Positions 1 through 7,666 of a stretch of DNA of 64,000 nucleotides are shown piece after piece. Source of the stretch: Patulibacter brassicae (GTDB lineage Bacteria > Actinomycetota > Thermoleophilia > Solirubrobacterales > Solirubrobacteraceae). Each line of letters begins with the position of its first letter. Position 1 is the stretch's first letter. A program made the translations under genes and the position numbers. The stretch lies in assembly GCF_033949425.1 (NCBI RefSeq), contig NZ_JAXAVX010000002.1, positions 434,001 through 498,000 on the forward strand, read 5' to 3'. The notes beneath the pieces are model-generated. The model had not been told where the DNA came from. It ran no database searches and was given only the letters and a program-made list of their open reading frames with translations.

Positions 1-641
1 TCCCGCTGCTGGGCGGGGAGGCGCTGCGCCCGCTCGCGGCCGCGGCCGCGCTCGCCGGCCAGGCCGCCCGACGCGCGGCCGCCGACGCCGGGAGCCTGGC
101 GCCGAGCGGCTGGCGCAACGTCCCGGCCGTCGCCCAGTCCGTCGCCTACGACGTCGTCGGCGCGCCCCCGGGGGAGGGCCTCGCCGTCGCCTACCGCCTG
201 GACCGCCGCGGCCGGCTCGCCGAGCTCGCGGTCGACGGCACGCCGCTCGTCGCCGAGCTCGTCCGTGCCGACCCGGACGTCGTCGAGCTGCGGATCGACG
301 GCGTCCGGCACCGCTACGCCGTGCACGCCGGCCGCGACGCGCAGTGGGTCGCCACGCCCGAGGGCGAGGTCGGCCTGCGCGAGCGGCCGCGGTTCCCCGA
401 CCACGCCGGACAGCTCGCCGCGGGCTCGCTCACCGCCCCGCTGCCCGGGACCGTCCTGCGGGTCCTCGTCGCCGCCGGCGACGCGGTGCGCGCCGGTCAG
501 GCGCTCGTCGTCCTCGAGGCGATGAAGATGGAGCACGAGGTCACCGCGCCCGTCGACGGCACGGTCACCGAGCTCCCGGTCGCCGCCGGCGACCAGGTCG
601 ACGGCGGGCAGGTCCTCGCCGTCGTCGACGACGCCGCGTGA
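1..641 (+). CDS. Biotin carboxyl carrier C-terminus of an acyl-CoA carboxylase alpha subunit (5' truncated)
   Basis: The reading frame is open from the left edge (first whole codon at base 3) to a TGA ending at 641, so only about 212 C-terminal codons are present. The end is a biotinyl domain with the motif EAMKMEH; the biotinylated lysine is codon 525-527. The preceding stretch fits the linker region of acetyl/propionyl/methylcrotonyl-CoA carboxylase alpha subunits. In this family biotin carboxylase carboxylates the biotin, which then swings to a separate carboxyltransferase subunit. An acyl-CoA dehydrogenase follows after 52 bases on the same strand, suggesting a shared amino-acid or acyl-CoA degradation operon. 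The substrate cannot be told from this fragment. Confidence 0.85.
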   Translation, partial: PLLGGEALRPLAAAAALAGQAARRAAADAGSLAPSGWRNVPAVAQSVAYDVVGAPPGEGLAVAYRLDRRGRLAELAVDGTPLVAELVRADPDVVELRIDGVRHRYAVHAGRDAQWVATPEGEVGLRERPRFPDHAGQLAAGSLTAPLPGTVLRVLVAAGDAVRAGQALVVLEAMKMEHEVTAPVDGTVTELPVAAGDQVDGGQVLAVVDDAA

Positions 642-693
642 CGCGGCGCCCGAGGACCCGCACGACCACCGACACCCGACCCCGGACGACGCC

Positions 694-1875
694 ATGAGCA
701 CCATCGACCCCGACGTCCCCGTCCTGCCCCTGCTGGAGAGCGACGAGCTGCGCGCCGTCCGCGCGGCCGTGCGCGAGATCTGCGAGCGGTTCGGCCACGG
801 CTACTGGCGCGAGACCCACGAGCGGGGCGAGTCGCCCGACGCGCTCTGGCAGGCCCTCTCCGAGGGCGGCTTCATCGGCGTGAACGTGCCGGAGGAGTGG
901 GGCGGCGGGGGTCTCGGCATGCAGGGCCTGATCACCGTCGGCGAGGAGCTCGCCGCCTACGGCTTCAACATGCTGCTGCTCGTCGTCTCGCCGGCGATCA
1001 ACGGCTCGATCCTCGCCCGCCACGGCACGACGGAGCAGAAGGAGCGGTGGCTGCGCGGCGTCGCCGCCGGCACGACCCGGATCGCCTTCGCGATCACCGA
1101 GCCCGACGCCGGCACGAACTCGCACAACCTCCGCACGTCGCTGCGGCGCGAGGGCGGCAAGCTCCTGCTGAAGGGCCAGAAGACGTACATCTCCGGCGTC
1201 GAGCAGGCCGACCAGGTGCTCGTCGTCGCCCGCGGCGTGAACGAGGACGGCTCGCTCGGGCTGCCGTCGCTCTGCATCGTCGACGTCGACGCGCCCGGCT
1301 TCACCCGCGACCGGATCCCGATGCCCTACCTCGGGCCGGACCACCAGTGGACCCTGTTCTTCGACGACGTCGAGATCGACGAAGACCGCCTGGTCGGCGG
1401 CTTCAACGGCGGCCTCGGCCCGATCTTCGACGGCCTGAACCCCGAGCGGATCATCGGCGCCGCGCTGGCCTGCGGCGGCGGGCGCCTCGCGCTGGAGAAG
1501 GCGTCGGCCTACGCCCGCGAGCGCCAGGTGTGGAAGACGCCGATCGGCGCCCACCAGGGCGTCGCCCACCCGCTGGCGAAGGCGAAGATCGACCTCGACC
1601 TCGCGTGGCTCATGACCCAGAAGGCCGCCGCCCTCTACGACGCCGGCGCCCAGGCCGGCGAGGCCGCGAACATGGCGAAGTACGCCGCCGCCGAGGCCGG
1701 CATCGCCTGCGTGGACCGCGGCATGCAGACCCTCGGCGGCAACGGCCTGAGCATCGAGTACGGCATGTCGGACCTCTGGTGGGGTGCCCGGCTGGCCCGC
1801 ACCGCCCCGGTCAGCGCCGAGATGGTCCTGAACTACGTCGCCGAGCACTCCCTCGGCCTGCCGAAGAGTTATTGA
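694..1875 (+). CDS. Acyl-CoA dehydrogenase, Glu in the isovaleryl/long-chain-type position
   Basis: 393-residue FAD-dependent acyl-CoA dehydrogenase, which forms the alpha,beta double bond of an acyl-CoA. Family motifs are clear: AFAITEPDAGTNS around residues 131-143 for flavin binding and LGGNGLSIEYG near the C-terminus. The usual C-terminal catalytic YEGT is absent. Instead Glu251 in LNPERIIGA aligns with the glutamate that acts as base in isovaleryl-CoA and long-chain dehydrogenases, so the base has probably moved there. It follows a carboxylase subunit, consistent with leucine-type or related acyl-CoA catabolism. The TGA stop abuts the first copy of a tandem 92-bp repeat. Confidence 0.9.
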   Translation: MSTIDPDVPVLPLLESDELRAVRAAVREICERFGHGYWRETHERGESPDALWQALSEGGFIGVNVPEEWGGGGLGMQGLITVGEELAAYGFNMLLLVVSPAINGSILARHGTTEQKERWLRGVAAGTTRIAFAITEPDAGTNSHNLRTSLRREGGKLLLKGQKTYISGVEQADQVLVVARGVNEDGSLGLPSLCIVDVDAPGFTRDRIPMPYLGPDHQWTLFFDDVEIDEDRLVGGFNGGLGPIFDGLNPERIIGAALACGGGRLALEKASAYARERQVWKTPIGAHQGVAHPLAKAKIDLDLAWLMTQKAAALYDAGAQAGEAANMAKYAAAEAGIACVDRGMQTLGGNGLSIEYGMSDLWWGARLARTAPVSAEMVLNYVAEHSLGLPKSY

Positions 1876-2090
1876 GGGGCGGGCCCCAGGCCGCACGTCG
1901 GCCGTCTCGGCGCTCGGGCACGGGTCGGCCGGGTGCGGCCGTCCCGCCGTGACCGCTGTGGCTCTGAGGGGCGGGCCCCAGGCCGCACGTCGGCCGTCTC
2001 GGCGCTCGGGCACGGGTCGGCCGGGTGCGGCCGTCCCGCCGTGACCGCTGGGCTCTTGGGGGGCGGGCCCCAGGCCGCACGTCGGCCGTC
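1876..2090. repeat. Tandem 92-bp repeat, two full copies plus a 31-bp partial copy
   Basis: Copies run 1876-1967, 1968-2059 and 2060-2090. The first two appear identical except for roughly the last 9 bases; the third stops after 31 bases. Each full copy contains GGCCGCAC and, 36 bases later, its inverse GTGCGGCC, plus a GC-rich near-palindrome at its start. The array fills the gap between two convergent genes and starts directly after a stop codon. It may act as a bidirectional terminator that has been duplicated. I see no other copy of this unit in the window. Confidence 0.9.
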
Positions 2091-2113
2091 GCGAGCGGCC
2101 GCGGCGACGTCCG

Positions 2114-2581
2114 TCAGGCGGCGGGGGCGGGGAGCTTCGCGAGGACGTCGCGCAGCTCGTCGACGGTGACGAAGCTGATCGCCAGCGGGTTGACCTTCGA
2201 CCAGGCGACGGTGCCCTGCTCGTCGATGACGAACGTCGCGCGCTTCGTGCCGAGCAGGCGGGCGTTCACCCCGTAGAGCCGCGCGACCTCGCCGTCGGCG
2301 TCCGCCAGCAGCGGGACGGTCAGGCCGTGGTGGTCGCGGAACGCCTCCTTGCTCTCCACGCCCTTGCCGCTGATGCCCACGACGACGGCGTCGAGCGCCG
2401 CCAGGTCCTCGGCGCGGTCGCGGTAGGAGCAGAACTGCTTCGTGCAGACGGTCGTGTCGTCGCCGGGGTAGAACGCGAGCACGACGCGCGTGCCGCGGTG
2501 CGCGGAGAGGGTGAAGGACCCGTCGGTCCCCTCGAGGGTGAAATCGGGGGCGGGGTCGCCGACCTTCGGAGAGCTGGCCAT
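2114..2581 (-). CDS. bcp: Bcp-type thioredoxin-dependent peroxiredoxin
   Basis: 155 residues, normal length for the bacterioferritin-comigratory/PrxQ class that reduces hydrogen and organic peroxides in the cytoplasm. The AhpC/TSA fold is evident from GDPAPDFTLEG at the N-terminus and FYPGDDTTVCTKQFC around residues 38-51. Cys46 is the peroxidatic cysteine and Cys51 the resolving one, the C-X4-C spacing typical of this class. The start is supported by a TAGGCT hexamer six bases upstream of the ATG (leaderless-type promoter). It is a single gene, convergent with the acyl-CoA dehydrogenase across the repeat array. Confidence 0.93.
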   Translation of the reverse strand: MASSPKVGDPAPDFTLEGTDGSFTLSAHRGTRVVLAFYPGDDTTVCTKQFCSYRDRAEDLAALDAVVVGISGKGVESKEAFRDHHGLTVPLLADADGEVARLYGVNARLLGTKRATFVIDEQGTVAWSKVNPLAISFVTVDELRDVLAKLPAPAA

Positions 2582-2587
2582 CGTCCA

Positions 2588-2593
2588 AGCCTA
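2588..2593 (-). promoter_or_regulatory. Leaderless-type -10 of bcp
   Basis: TAGGCT lies six bases before the ATG at 2581, so transcription would begin at or next to the start codon. No good -35 is visible. Confidence 0.5.
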
Positions 2594-2703
2594 CGGTCCC
2601 CCGGGCCGGGCGGATGCGTCTGGCGTGCGGGAGCGCCGTCGATTCCCTCGCCCTTCGAGGCCCCGCCACGCACGGCGTCGAGCGGACCTGCGAGGGTCGC
2701 GGG

Positions 2704-3864
2704 ATGGCGCCGGCCGTCCCCGCACCGCCCGTCGATCCGCTGCTCGCCGCGGCGCCCGCCGTCGCGGCGACGACCACCGCGCTGCTCCCCGCGCTGGTCG
2801 ACGTCTCCTCGCCCTCCGGCGACCACGCCGGGTTCGAGCGCTGCGCGGCGCTCGTGACCGGTGCGCTGCCGGCGGCGGCGTCGGTCGAGCGGATCCCGTG
2901 CTCGACCGAGGGCTTCCCGCCCGACCTCCTCGTGCGCGTGCGGGGCACCGGTCGGGCGCGGCTCGTCCTGCTCGGTCACCTCGACACCGTCGTCGCGCAC
3001 GGCGAGCACCGGCCGTTCGTCGTCGACGGTCCCCGCTGGGACGGCTCGGGGACCTTCGACATGAAGGGCGGCGACGCGCTGGCGGTCGGCGTGCTCGGCG
3101 CGCTCGCCGCGCCGGCGGTCCGCGAGCGCTACGCCGAGGTCGCGTTGCTGCTCGTGTCCGACGAGGAGTGGCGCTCCGCGCCGTTCGCCCACGGGGCGCG
3201 GTTCGCCGGCTGGGAGGGCTGCCTCTGCTTCGAGGGCGGCGAGCGGACCGACACCGGCGACGAGGCCGTCGTCGTCCGCCGGAAAGCCGCCTCGACGATC
3301 CACGTCGCGGCGACCGGCCGCGCCGCCCACGCCGGCAGCCGTCCGGACGACGGGCGCAACGCGCTGGTCGCCCTCGCGCGCGTGGCCACCCACCTCGCCG
3401 GGCGCCACGACCCGCGGGGGCCGGAGGCCCTGAGCGTCGTGCCGACGATCCTGCGCTCCGGCGGCGCGCTGAACGTCGTCCCGGACGCCGGCGAGCTCAT
3501 CTGCGACCTGCGCGCCGACGACCTCGCGAGCGTCGAGCGGGTGCTGGCGACGATCCCCGAGCAGGTCGACGGCGTCGCGCTGGAGTCCTGGCTCGGTCGC
3601 CGGTGGCCAGGCATGGACCACCGGTCGGTCGCGGCGCCCGCGCTCCGTCGCGCGGGATCGCTGCTCGGGCGCGCGATCGTCCCGGCGGCGCGCGGCGGGG
3701 CCTCCGACGCGAGCCACCTCGCCCAGCACGTGCAGGTCGCGATCGACGGGCTCGGACCGCTCGGCGGCGGCGCGCACGCCGTCGACGAGCACGTCGACGG
3801 CCGGACCGTCGGCGATCGCGCCGAGGTGGCGCTCGCCGTCGCCGCCGCGCTCCTGGACCGCTGA
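2704..3864 (+). CDS. M20-family metallopeptidase (ArgE/CPG2-like)
   Basis: 386 residues from the ATG at 2704. The frame is also open from an ATG at 2614, but the segment between lacks family similarity and 2704 is preceded by GCGAGGG. M20 zinc-site landmarks appear in order: LLGHLDTVVAHGE (ligand His and nearby Asp), SGTFDMKGGD (bridging Asp), VSDEEW (catalytic and ligand glutamates), RAAHAGSRPDDGRNA in the lid/dimerisation domain, and a C-terminal GGGAHAVDEHVD with the last ligand His. Such enzymes hydrolyse N-acyl amino acids or small peptides. The layout is closest to carboxypeptidase G2-like members; the substrate is not predictable. Confidence 0.87.
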   Translation: MAPAVPAPPVDPLLAAAPAVAATTTALLPALVDVSSPSGDHAGFERCAALVTGALPAAASVERIPCSTEGFPPDLLVRVRGTGRARLVLLGHLDTVVAHGEHRPFVVDGPRWDGSGTFDMKGGDALAVGVLGALAAPAVRERYAEVALLLVSDEEWRSAPFAHGARFAGWEGCLCFEGGERTDTGDEAVVVRRKAASTIHVAATGRAAHAGSRPDDGRNALVALARVATHLAGRHDPRGPEALSVVPTILRSGGALNVVPDAGELICDLRADDLASVERVLATIPEQVDGVALESWLGRRWPGMDHRSVAAPALRRAGSLLGRAIVPAARGGASDASHLAQHVQVAIDGLGPLGGGAHAVDEHVDGRTVGDRAEVALAVAAALLDR

Positions 3865-3984
3865 CGGACGCGGCCACGGCGCCCCGTCGGCACCTCGGCC
3901 CGGCGACCGCGCACCCGCGCCTCGTCGCCGGACGCGCCGCGCGCCGGCGCCTCCGGGCCGCGCACCCCGGTGCCGCACGCCCCG

Positions 3985-3990
3985 TAGGCT
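3985..3990 (+). promoter_or_regulatory. Leaderless-type -10 of the LOG-family gene
   Basis: TAGGCT lies eight bases before the GTG at 3999, supporting that GTG as the start. Confidence 0.45.
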
Positions 3991-3998
3991 CGTCAGCC

Positions 3999-4775
3999 GT
4001 GAGCGAGGCCCCCCGACCGCACCACCCCGACAACCCCGACGAGGAGCTCCTGAACGCCGACCTCGGCGAGGTCGTGGTCGAGCTCAGCGACGAGGAGCGG
4101 CTGGACCGGATCCGCGCCGAGCTCTCGCGGGCGTTCACCGCGCTGCGCGACGTCCGCCGCGGCATCACCGTCTTCGGCTCGGCTCGCCTCGGCCCCGGCA
4201 CGCCGGAGTACGAGCGGACCGTCGAGCTCGGGCGCCGGCTCGCCGCCGACGCGGGCGCGACGGTCGTCACCGGCGGCGGTCCGGGGCTCATGGAGGCGGC
4301 CAACCGCGGCGCGCAGGACGGCGGCGGGCGCACGGTCGGCCTGCTCATCGACCTGCCCTTCGAGACCCACGGCAACCCGTACCTCGACCTCGCGATCGAG
4401 TTCCACTACTTCTTCACCCGGAAGGTCGCGTTCGTGCGCTACTCGGGGGCGTTCGTCGCCACGCCGGGCGGCTTCGGCACGATGGACGAGCTGTTCGAGG
4501 TCCTCTGCCTCGTCCAGACCCAGAAGATCCGGCGCTATCCCGTCGTCCTCTGGGGCACCGCGTACTGGGGCGGGCTGGTGGAGTGGCTGCGCGAGCGGAT
4601 GCTCGCCGACGGGCTGATCTCCGACGGGGACGAGCGGCTGTTCCGGGTCACGGACGACGTCGACGAGATCGTCGCGATCTGCCGCGCGGCCGCCGACGTG
4701 CGCGAGGCCGGCGGCCCCGGCGACCTCCACGGGGCGATGGGCGAGGACTGGCCTCCCGGGCTCTGGCGGCGCTGA
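3999..4775 (+). CDS. LOG-family protein (cytokinin riboside 5'-monophosphate phosphoribohydrolase-like)
   Basis: 258 residues from a GTG placed by the TAGGCT element. The Rossmann-like domain carries GSARLGPGTPEY, TGGGPGLMEAANRGA and the diagnostic PGGFGTMDE motif (about residues 158-166), which in LOG enzymes binds the nucleotide and supplies the catalytic glutamate. Family members hydrolyse N6-modified adenosine monophosphates or other nucleoside monophosphates to a free base and ribose 5-phosphate. Older annotations call them lysine decarboxylase-like, which is misleading. The roughly 40-residue acidic N-terminus is extra. It stands alone between an M20 peptidase and a rhodanese. Confidence 0.88.
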   Translation: MSEAPRPHHPDNPDEELLNADLGEVVVELSDEERLDRIRAELSRAFTALRDVRRGITVFGSARLGPGTPEYERTVELGRRLAADAGATVVTGGGPGLMEAANRGAQDGGGRTVGLLIDLPFETHGNPYLDLAIEFHYFFTRKVAFVRYSGAFVATPGGFGTMDELFEVLCLVQTQKIRRYPVVLWGTAYWGGLVEWLRERMLADGLISDGDERLFRVTDDVDEIVAICRAAADVREAGGPGDLHGAMGEDWPPGLWRR

Positions 4776-4832
4776 GCCCGGCCCGCGAGCGCGCCGTCGC
4801 GTCGCGTCCCGGGCACGGCGCGCGGGGGGCGG

Positions 4833-4838
4833 TACCGT
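4833..4838 (+). promoter_or_regulatory. Leaderless-type -10 of the rhodanese gene
   Basis: TACCGT lies seven bases before the ATG at 4846. It overlaps the alternative GTG at 4837, which argues for 4846. Confidence 0.5.
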
Positions 4839-4845
4839 GATCCGC

Positions 4846-5193
4846 ATGGCCGAGCTGCCGATCGAGATCGACGCCGCGACCCTCGAGGACGCCCTGGCGC
4901 GCGACGAGGTCGTGCTCGTCGACGTCCGCGAGCCGTACGAATGGGAGGCCGGCCGGATCCCCGGCGCGCACCACGTCCCGCTGGACCAGCTCGGCCCGCG
5001 CTCCGGTCGGCCGCCCCTCGACGGGGAGAAGCCGATCGTGTTCCAGTGCCGCGTGGGCGGGCGCTCGCTGCTCGCGGCGCAGGCGTTCCGCCAGCACGGC
5101 TATCCGGCGGCGTCGCTGCAGGGCGGGATCCTCGACTGGGCGGCCGGGGGACGGGCGCTCGAGCCCGACGGCGGCACGGTCGCCGAGCACTGA
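4846..5193 (+). CDS. Single-domain rhodanese (sulfurtransferase)
   Basis: 115 residues, a stand-alone rhodanese domain. VDVREPYEWEAGRIPGAHHVPL is the N-terminal family signature region. The active loop is QCRVGGRS with Cys68 as the persulfide-carrying cysteine, a six-residue loop of the sulfurtransferase rather than phosphatase type. It would pass sulfane sulfur from thiosulfate or a persulfide to a thiol acceptor. An in-frame GTG at 4837 is also possible, but the -10 element points to the ATG at 4846. Two neighbouring genes are regulators or stress genes; no sulfur pathway gene is adjacent. Confidence 0.88.
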   Translation: MAELPIEIDAATLEDALARDEVVLVDVREPYEWEAGRIPGAHHVPLDQLGPRSGRPPLDGEKPIVFQCRVGGRSLLAAQAFRQHGYPAASLQGGILDWAAGGRALEPDGGTVAEH

Positions 5194-5204
5194 CCGCGTG
5201 GCTG

Positions 5205-5225
5205 GCGGCTAGCCGCTCCTTGTTG
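5205..5225 (+). terminator. Possible terminator after the rhodanese gene
   Basis: A 12-base perfect palindrome (GCGGCT then AGCCGC, 5205-5216) is followed by the T-rich TCCTTGTTG. The stem is short; weak call. Confidence 0.3.
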
Positions 5226-5259
5226 CTAGGGACTACAGCTTAGGTCGTCCTAGTACCAT
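5226..5259 (+). promoter_or_regulatory. Operator-like inverted repeat and leaderless -10 of the Fur-family gene
   Basis: An AT-rich island holds imperfect arms CTAGG(G)AC at 5226-5233 and GTC(GT)CCTAG at 5244-5253. They are followed directly by TACCAT (5254-5259), six bases before the ATG at 5266. The repeat sits where RNA polymerase binds, as expected for autoregulation by the downstream repressor. Confidence 0.42.
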
Positions 5260-5265
5260 GGGGTC

Positions 5266-5706
5266 ATGGAGACGGTCCCGACCACGCCCACCGCGGACGA
5301 GCAGCTCGTCGCGCGGCTGCGCGCGGCGGGGCTGCGCGTGACGCCGCAGCGCCTGGCGCTGCACCGCCTGCTCGACGGCGCCCCCCGCCACGTCACGGCC
5401 GAGGCGCTGCTGCGCGAGGCCGCCGGTGACCTGCCGGGCCTCGCGCTGCCGACGGTCTACTCGACGCTCGAGCTCTTCGCCGAGCTCGGGATCGTGCGGC
5501 GCGTCGCGGCACCGGGCGCCGCGCGCTACGACACGAACGCCACGCCGCACGACCACTTCACGTGCACCCGCTGCGGGGCGCTCATCGACCTCGACACCCG
5601 GGCCGGGCGCGCCGCGGCCCGCAAGGCCGCCGAGGACGCGGGCCACCAGGTCGACGCCGCGACGGTCGTCGTGAGCGGCCTCTGCGCCGCCTGCGTGGCG
5701 ACCTGA
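5266..5706 (+). CDS. Fur-family metal-dependent repressor (Fur/PerR-like)
   Basis: 146 residues, normal for the family. The N-terminal winged helix includes LRVTPQRLALHRLL and the recognition region LPTVYSTLELFAELGIV (about 61-77). The C-terminal dimerisation domain has PHDHF (His95, His97) and two CxxC pairs, Cys100/Cys103 and Cys140/Cys143, which form the structural zinc site. It represses DNA targets when loaded with iron, manganese or zinc; which metal cannot be read from sequence. Neighbouring Bcp peroxiredoxin hints at peroxide or iron stress but is not in the same operon. A palindrome over its own promoter suggests autoregulation. Confidence 0.9.
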   Translation: METVPTTPTADEQLVARLRAAGLRVTPQRLALHRLLDGAPRHVTAEALLREAAGDLPGLALPTVYSTLELFAELGIVRRVAAPGAARYDTNATPHDHFTCTRCGALIDLDTRAGRAAARKAAEDAGHQVDAATVVVSGLCAACVAT

Positions 5707-5721
5707 CCCCCGTTTCGGGGG
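5707..5721 (+). terminator. Hairpin directly after the Fur-family gene
   Basis: CCCCCG-TTT-CGGGGG (5707-5721) begins at the base after the TGA. The stem is six GC pairs and there is no clear T tract, so intrinsic termination is plausible but unproven. Confidence 0.4.
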
Positions 5722-5805
5722 ATCCGGATCGCCGGGCGCCGCCCGGCCGGCCCGAACAGGGGGCGCCCGCCCCGCTGCCCGCGCCGCCGGGGAGATGCGA
5801 GGAAG

Positions 5806-5811
5806 TACGAT
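5806..5811 (+). promoter_or_regulatory. Leaderless-type -10 of the second acyl-CoA dehydrogenase
   Basis: TACGAT lies seven bases before the ATG at 5819, which favours that codon over the in-frame ATG at 5795. Confidence 0.5.
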
Positions 5812-5818
5812 CATCGGC

Positions 5819-6982
5819 ATGTCGACCGATCTGTCCTCCGGCCTCTACACCATCCCGGAGGAGCTGCTCGAGTTCCGGGACGCGGTCCGTCAGATCGCGC
5901 AGGAGCAGATCGCGCCGCGCGCCGCGGAGATCGACGAGCGGGGGGAGTACCCCTGGGACGTCCGCAAGCAGCTCGCGGAGGCCGACATCCTCGGCCTCCC
6001 GATCGAGGAGCAGTACGGCGGGATGCACATGGGCACGCTCATGCAGCAGCTCGCCGTCGAGGAGATCGCGAAGGTCTGCGCCTCCTCCGCCCTGATCCAG
6101 ATGATCCAGGAGCTCGGCTCCCTGCCGATCACGCTCTTCGGCTCCGAGGAGCTCAAGCAGCGCTTCCTCCCGAAGATCGCCACGGGCGAGCACTCGCCGG
6201 CGTTCGCGCTCTCCGAGCCCGAGGCCGGGTCGGACCCCGCGTCGATGAAGACGACCGCCGTGCGCGACGGCGACGAGTGGGTCATCAACGGCTCGAAGAA
6301 CTGGATCACGAACACGTCGATCGCCGACTTCTACGTCGTCTTCGCGAAGACGAACCCCGAGAGCAACCGGATCACGGCCTTCGTCGTGGAGTCCGACCGC
6401 CCCGGCTTCTCGTGGGGTCCGCTGGAGAAGAAGCTCGGGATCAAGGGCTCGCCGACGGGCTCCCCGGTGCTCGAGGACGTCCGCGTCCCGCACGAGAACG
6501 TCATCGGCGAGGTCGACAAGGGCCTCTCCGTCGCGCTCGGCACGCTCGAGCGCACGCGCCTCGGCGCCGCCGCCCAGGCGGTCGGCATCGCCCAGGGCGC
6601 GATCGACTACGCGACCGCGTACGCGAAGGAGCGGATCGCGTTCGGCAAGCCGATCGCGACGTTCCAGGGCCTGCAGTGGAAGCTCGCCGACGCCGAGACC
6701 CGCGTCGCCGCCGCTCGCGAGCTGCTCTACAAGGCCTGCTCGGTCGTCGACAACGTCCCGCGCGGCTCGCGCGAGGTCGGCAAGTGGACCTCGATGGCGA
6801 AGCTCATGGCCTCCGACACGGCGATGGCCGTGACCGTCGACATGCTCCAGATCCTCGGCGGCTACGGCTACGTCAAGGACTACCCGATGGAGCGCTTCAT
6901 GCGCGACGCGAAGATCACCCAGATCTACGAGGGCACGAACGAGATCCAGCGCGTCGTCATCGCGCGGTCGATGCTCGGCTGA
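5819..6982 (+). CDS. Acyl-CoA dehydrogenase, short/medium-chain type
   Basis: 387 residues, standard length. FALSEPEAGSDPASM is the flavin/substrate signature, GRPF-type quinone stretch is replaced by RIAFGKPIATFQGLQWKLAD, and the C-terminal IYEGTNEIQRVVIAR carries the canonical catalytic base Glu371. It oxidises acyl-CoA to enoyl-CoA, passing electrons to ETF. The end of the protein resembles butyryl/short-chain members, but chain-length preference is not provable here. It is transcribed alone from its own leaderless-type promoter. Unlike the dehydrogenase at 694, the base is in the usual position, so the two are different subfamilies. Confidence 0.92.
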   Translation: MSTDLSSGLYTIPEELLEFRDAVRQIAQEQIAPRAAEIDERGEYPWDVRKQLAEADILGLPIEEQYGGMHMGTLMQQLAVEEIAKVCASSALIQMIQELGSLPITLFGSEELKQRFLPKIATGEHSPAFALSEPEAGSDPASMKTTAVRDGDEWVINGSKNWITNTSIADFYVVFAKTNPESNRITAFVVESDRPGFSWGPLEKKLGIKGSPTGSPVLEDVRVPHENVIGEVDKGLSVALGTLERTRLGAAAQAVGIAQGAIDYATAYAKERIAFGKPIATFQGLQWKLADAETRVAAARELLYKACSVVDNVPRGSREVGKWTSMAKLMASDTAMAVTVDMLQILGGYGYVKDYPMERFMRDAKITQIYEGTNEIQRVVIARSMLG

Positions 6983-7033
6983 CCGAGCGCTCGCGCTCCG
7001 CGTCGGCCGGCACGACCGCCCGGCGCGGTTGCG

Positions 7034-7039
7034 TACAGT
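7034..7039 (+). promoter_or_regulatory. Leaderless-type -10 of the zincin gene
   Basis: TACAGT lies six bases before the ATG at 7046. Confidence 0.5.
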
Positions 7040-7045
7040 TGCACG

Positions 7046-7666
7046 ATGGCTGCTCGTACCCTGCTGGCCGGTGCCGTCGGGCTCTGCGTCGCGTGCACGA
7101 TCACGGTGGTGCTCGGGGCCTGGGCCGGCGAGCCGCTGCTGCGGGGCGTGCAGACGCTCGGCACCGCGCTGACCGCCCTCGGCGCGATCTCGGCGGTCGT
7201 CGGCTGGGGCGTCGGTCGCCTGAGCGACTACCGCAGCCCGGCCAGCGACGAGGACTTCGAGCGGGTCGTCGAGCGCGCGGAGCGGCTGGCCGCCGAGGGC
7301 CTCGCGGTCGACCCCGAGGAGTCCGAGTTCCTCGCGCACGACCCGTACGCCGACCAGGGCTTCGAGGAGCTCGTCCGCGAGGCGCTCGACGAGCTGCCGG
7401 ACCTCCTGCGCGGCGTGCTCGACACGAACGTCGCGGTGGTCATCTCCGACGACGGACGGCGCCACCACGCCTACGGCCTGTACCGCGGCGACGGCGCCGT
7501 GCACGACACGACGTCGGACCAGATCCTCATCTTCCGCGACACGCTGCGCCGCGACTTCGGGCACGACCCGGAGCTGCTGCGCGAGCAGGTCCTCATCACG
7601 GTCCGCCACGAGCTCGCCCACCACGTCGGCTTCGACGAGCTCGGCGTGCGCGACCTCGGGCTCTAG
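7046..7666 (+). CDS. Membrane-anchored zincin-like metallopeptidase family protein
   Basis: 206 residues. The C-terminal 110 residues match the small zincin-like metallopeptidase family (PF06262 type): DLLRGVLDTNVAVVISDDG, LYRG, ILIFRDTLRRDF and the zinc motif HELAHHVGFDE with His188, Glu189, His192 and Asp197. Members of that family are usually only about 120-150 residues and cytosolic. Here about 60 N-terminal residues add two hydrophobic segments (roughly 7-27 and 36-56), so the domain is probably tethered to the membrane. Substrates are unknown. The stop codon overlaps that of the convergent MarR gene by four bases. Confidence 0.8.
   Translation: MAARTLLAGAVGLCVACTITVVLGAWAGEPLLRGVQTLGTALTALGAISAVVGWGVGRLSDYRSPASDEDFERVVERAERLAAEGLAVDPEESEFLAHDPYADQGFEELVREALDELPDLLRGVLDTNVAVVISDDGRRHHAYGLYRGDGAVHDTTSDQILIFRDTLRRDFGHDPELLREQVLITVRHELAHHVGFDELGVRDLGL

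Noticed and set aside
565..2013. Long minus-strand open frame opposite the first acyl-CoA dehydrogenase
   Set aside because: It is the antisense shadow of a clear gene, and it also runs through the tandem repeat. No family motif.
1876..2090. CRISPR-like repeat array
   Set aside because: The copies are directly adjacent with no unique spacers, and no cas genes are present.
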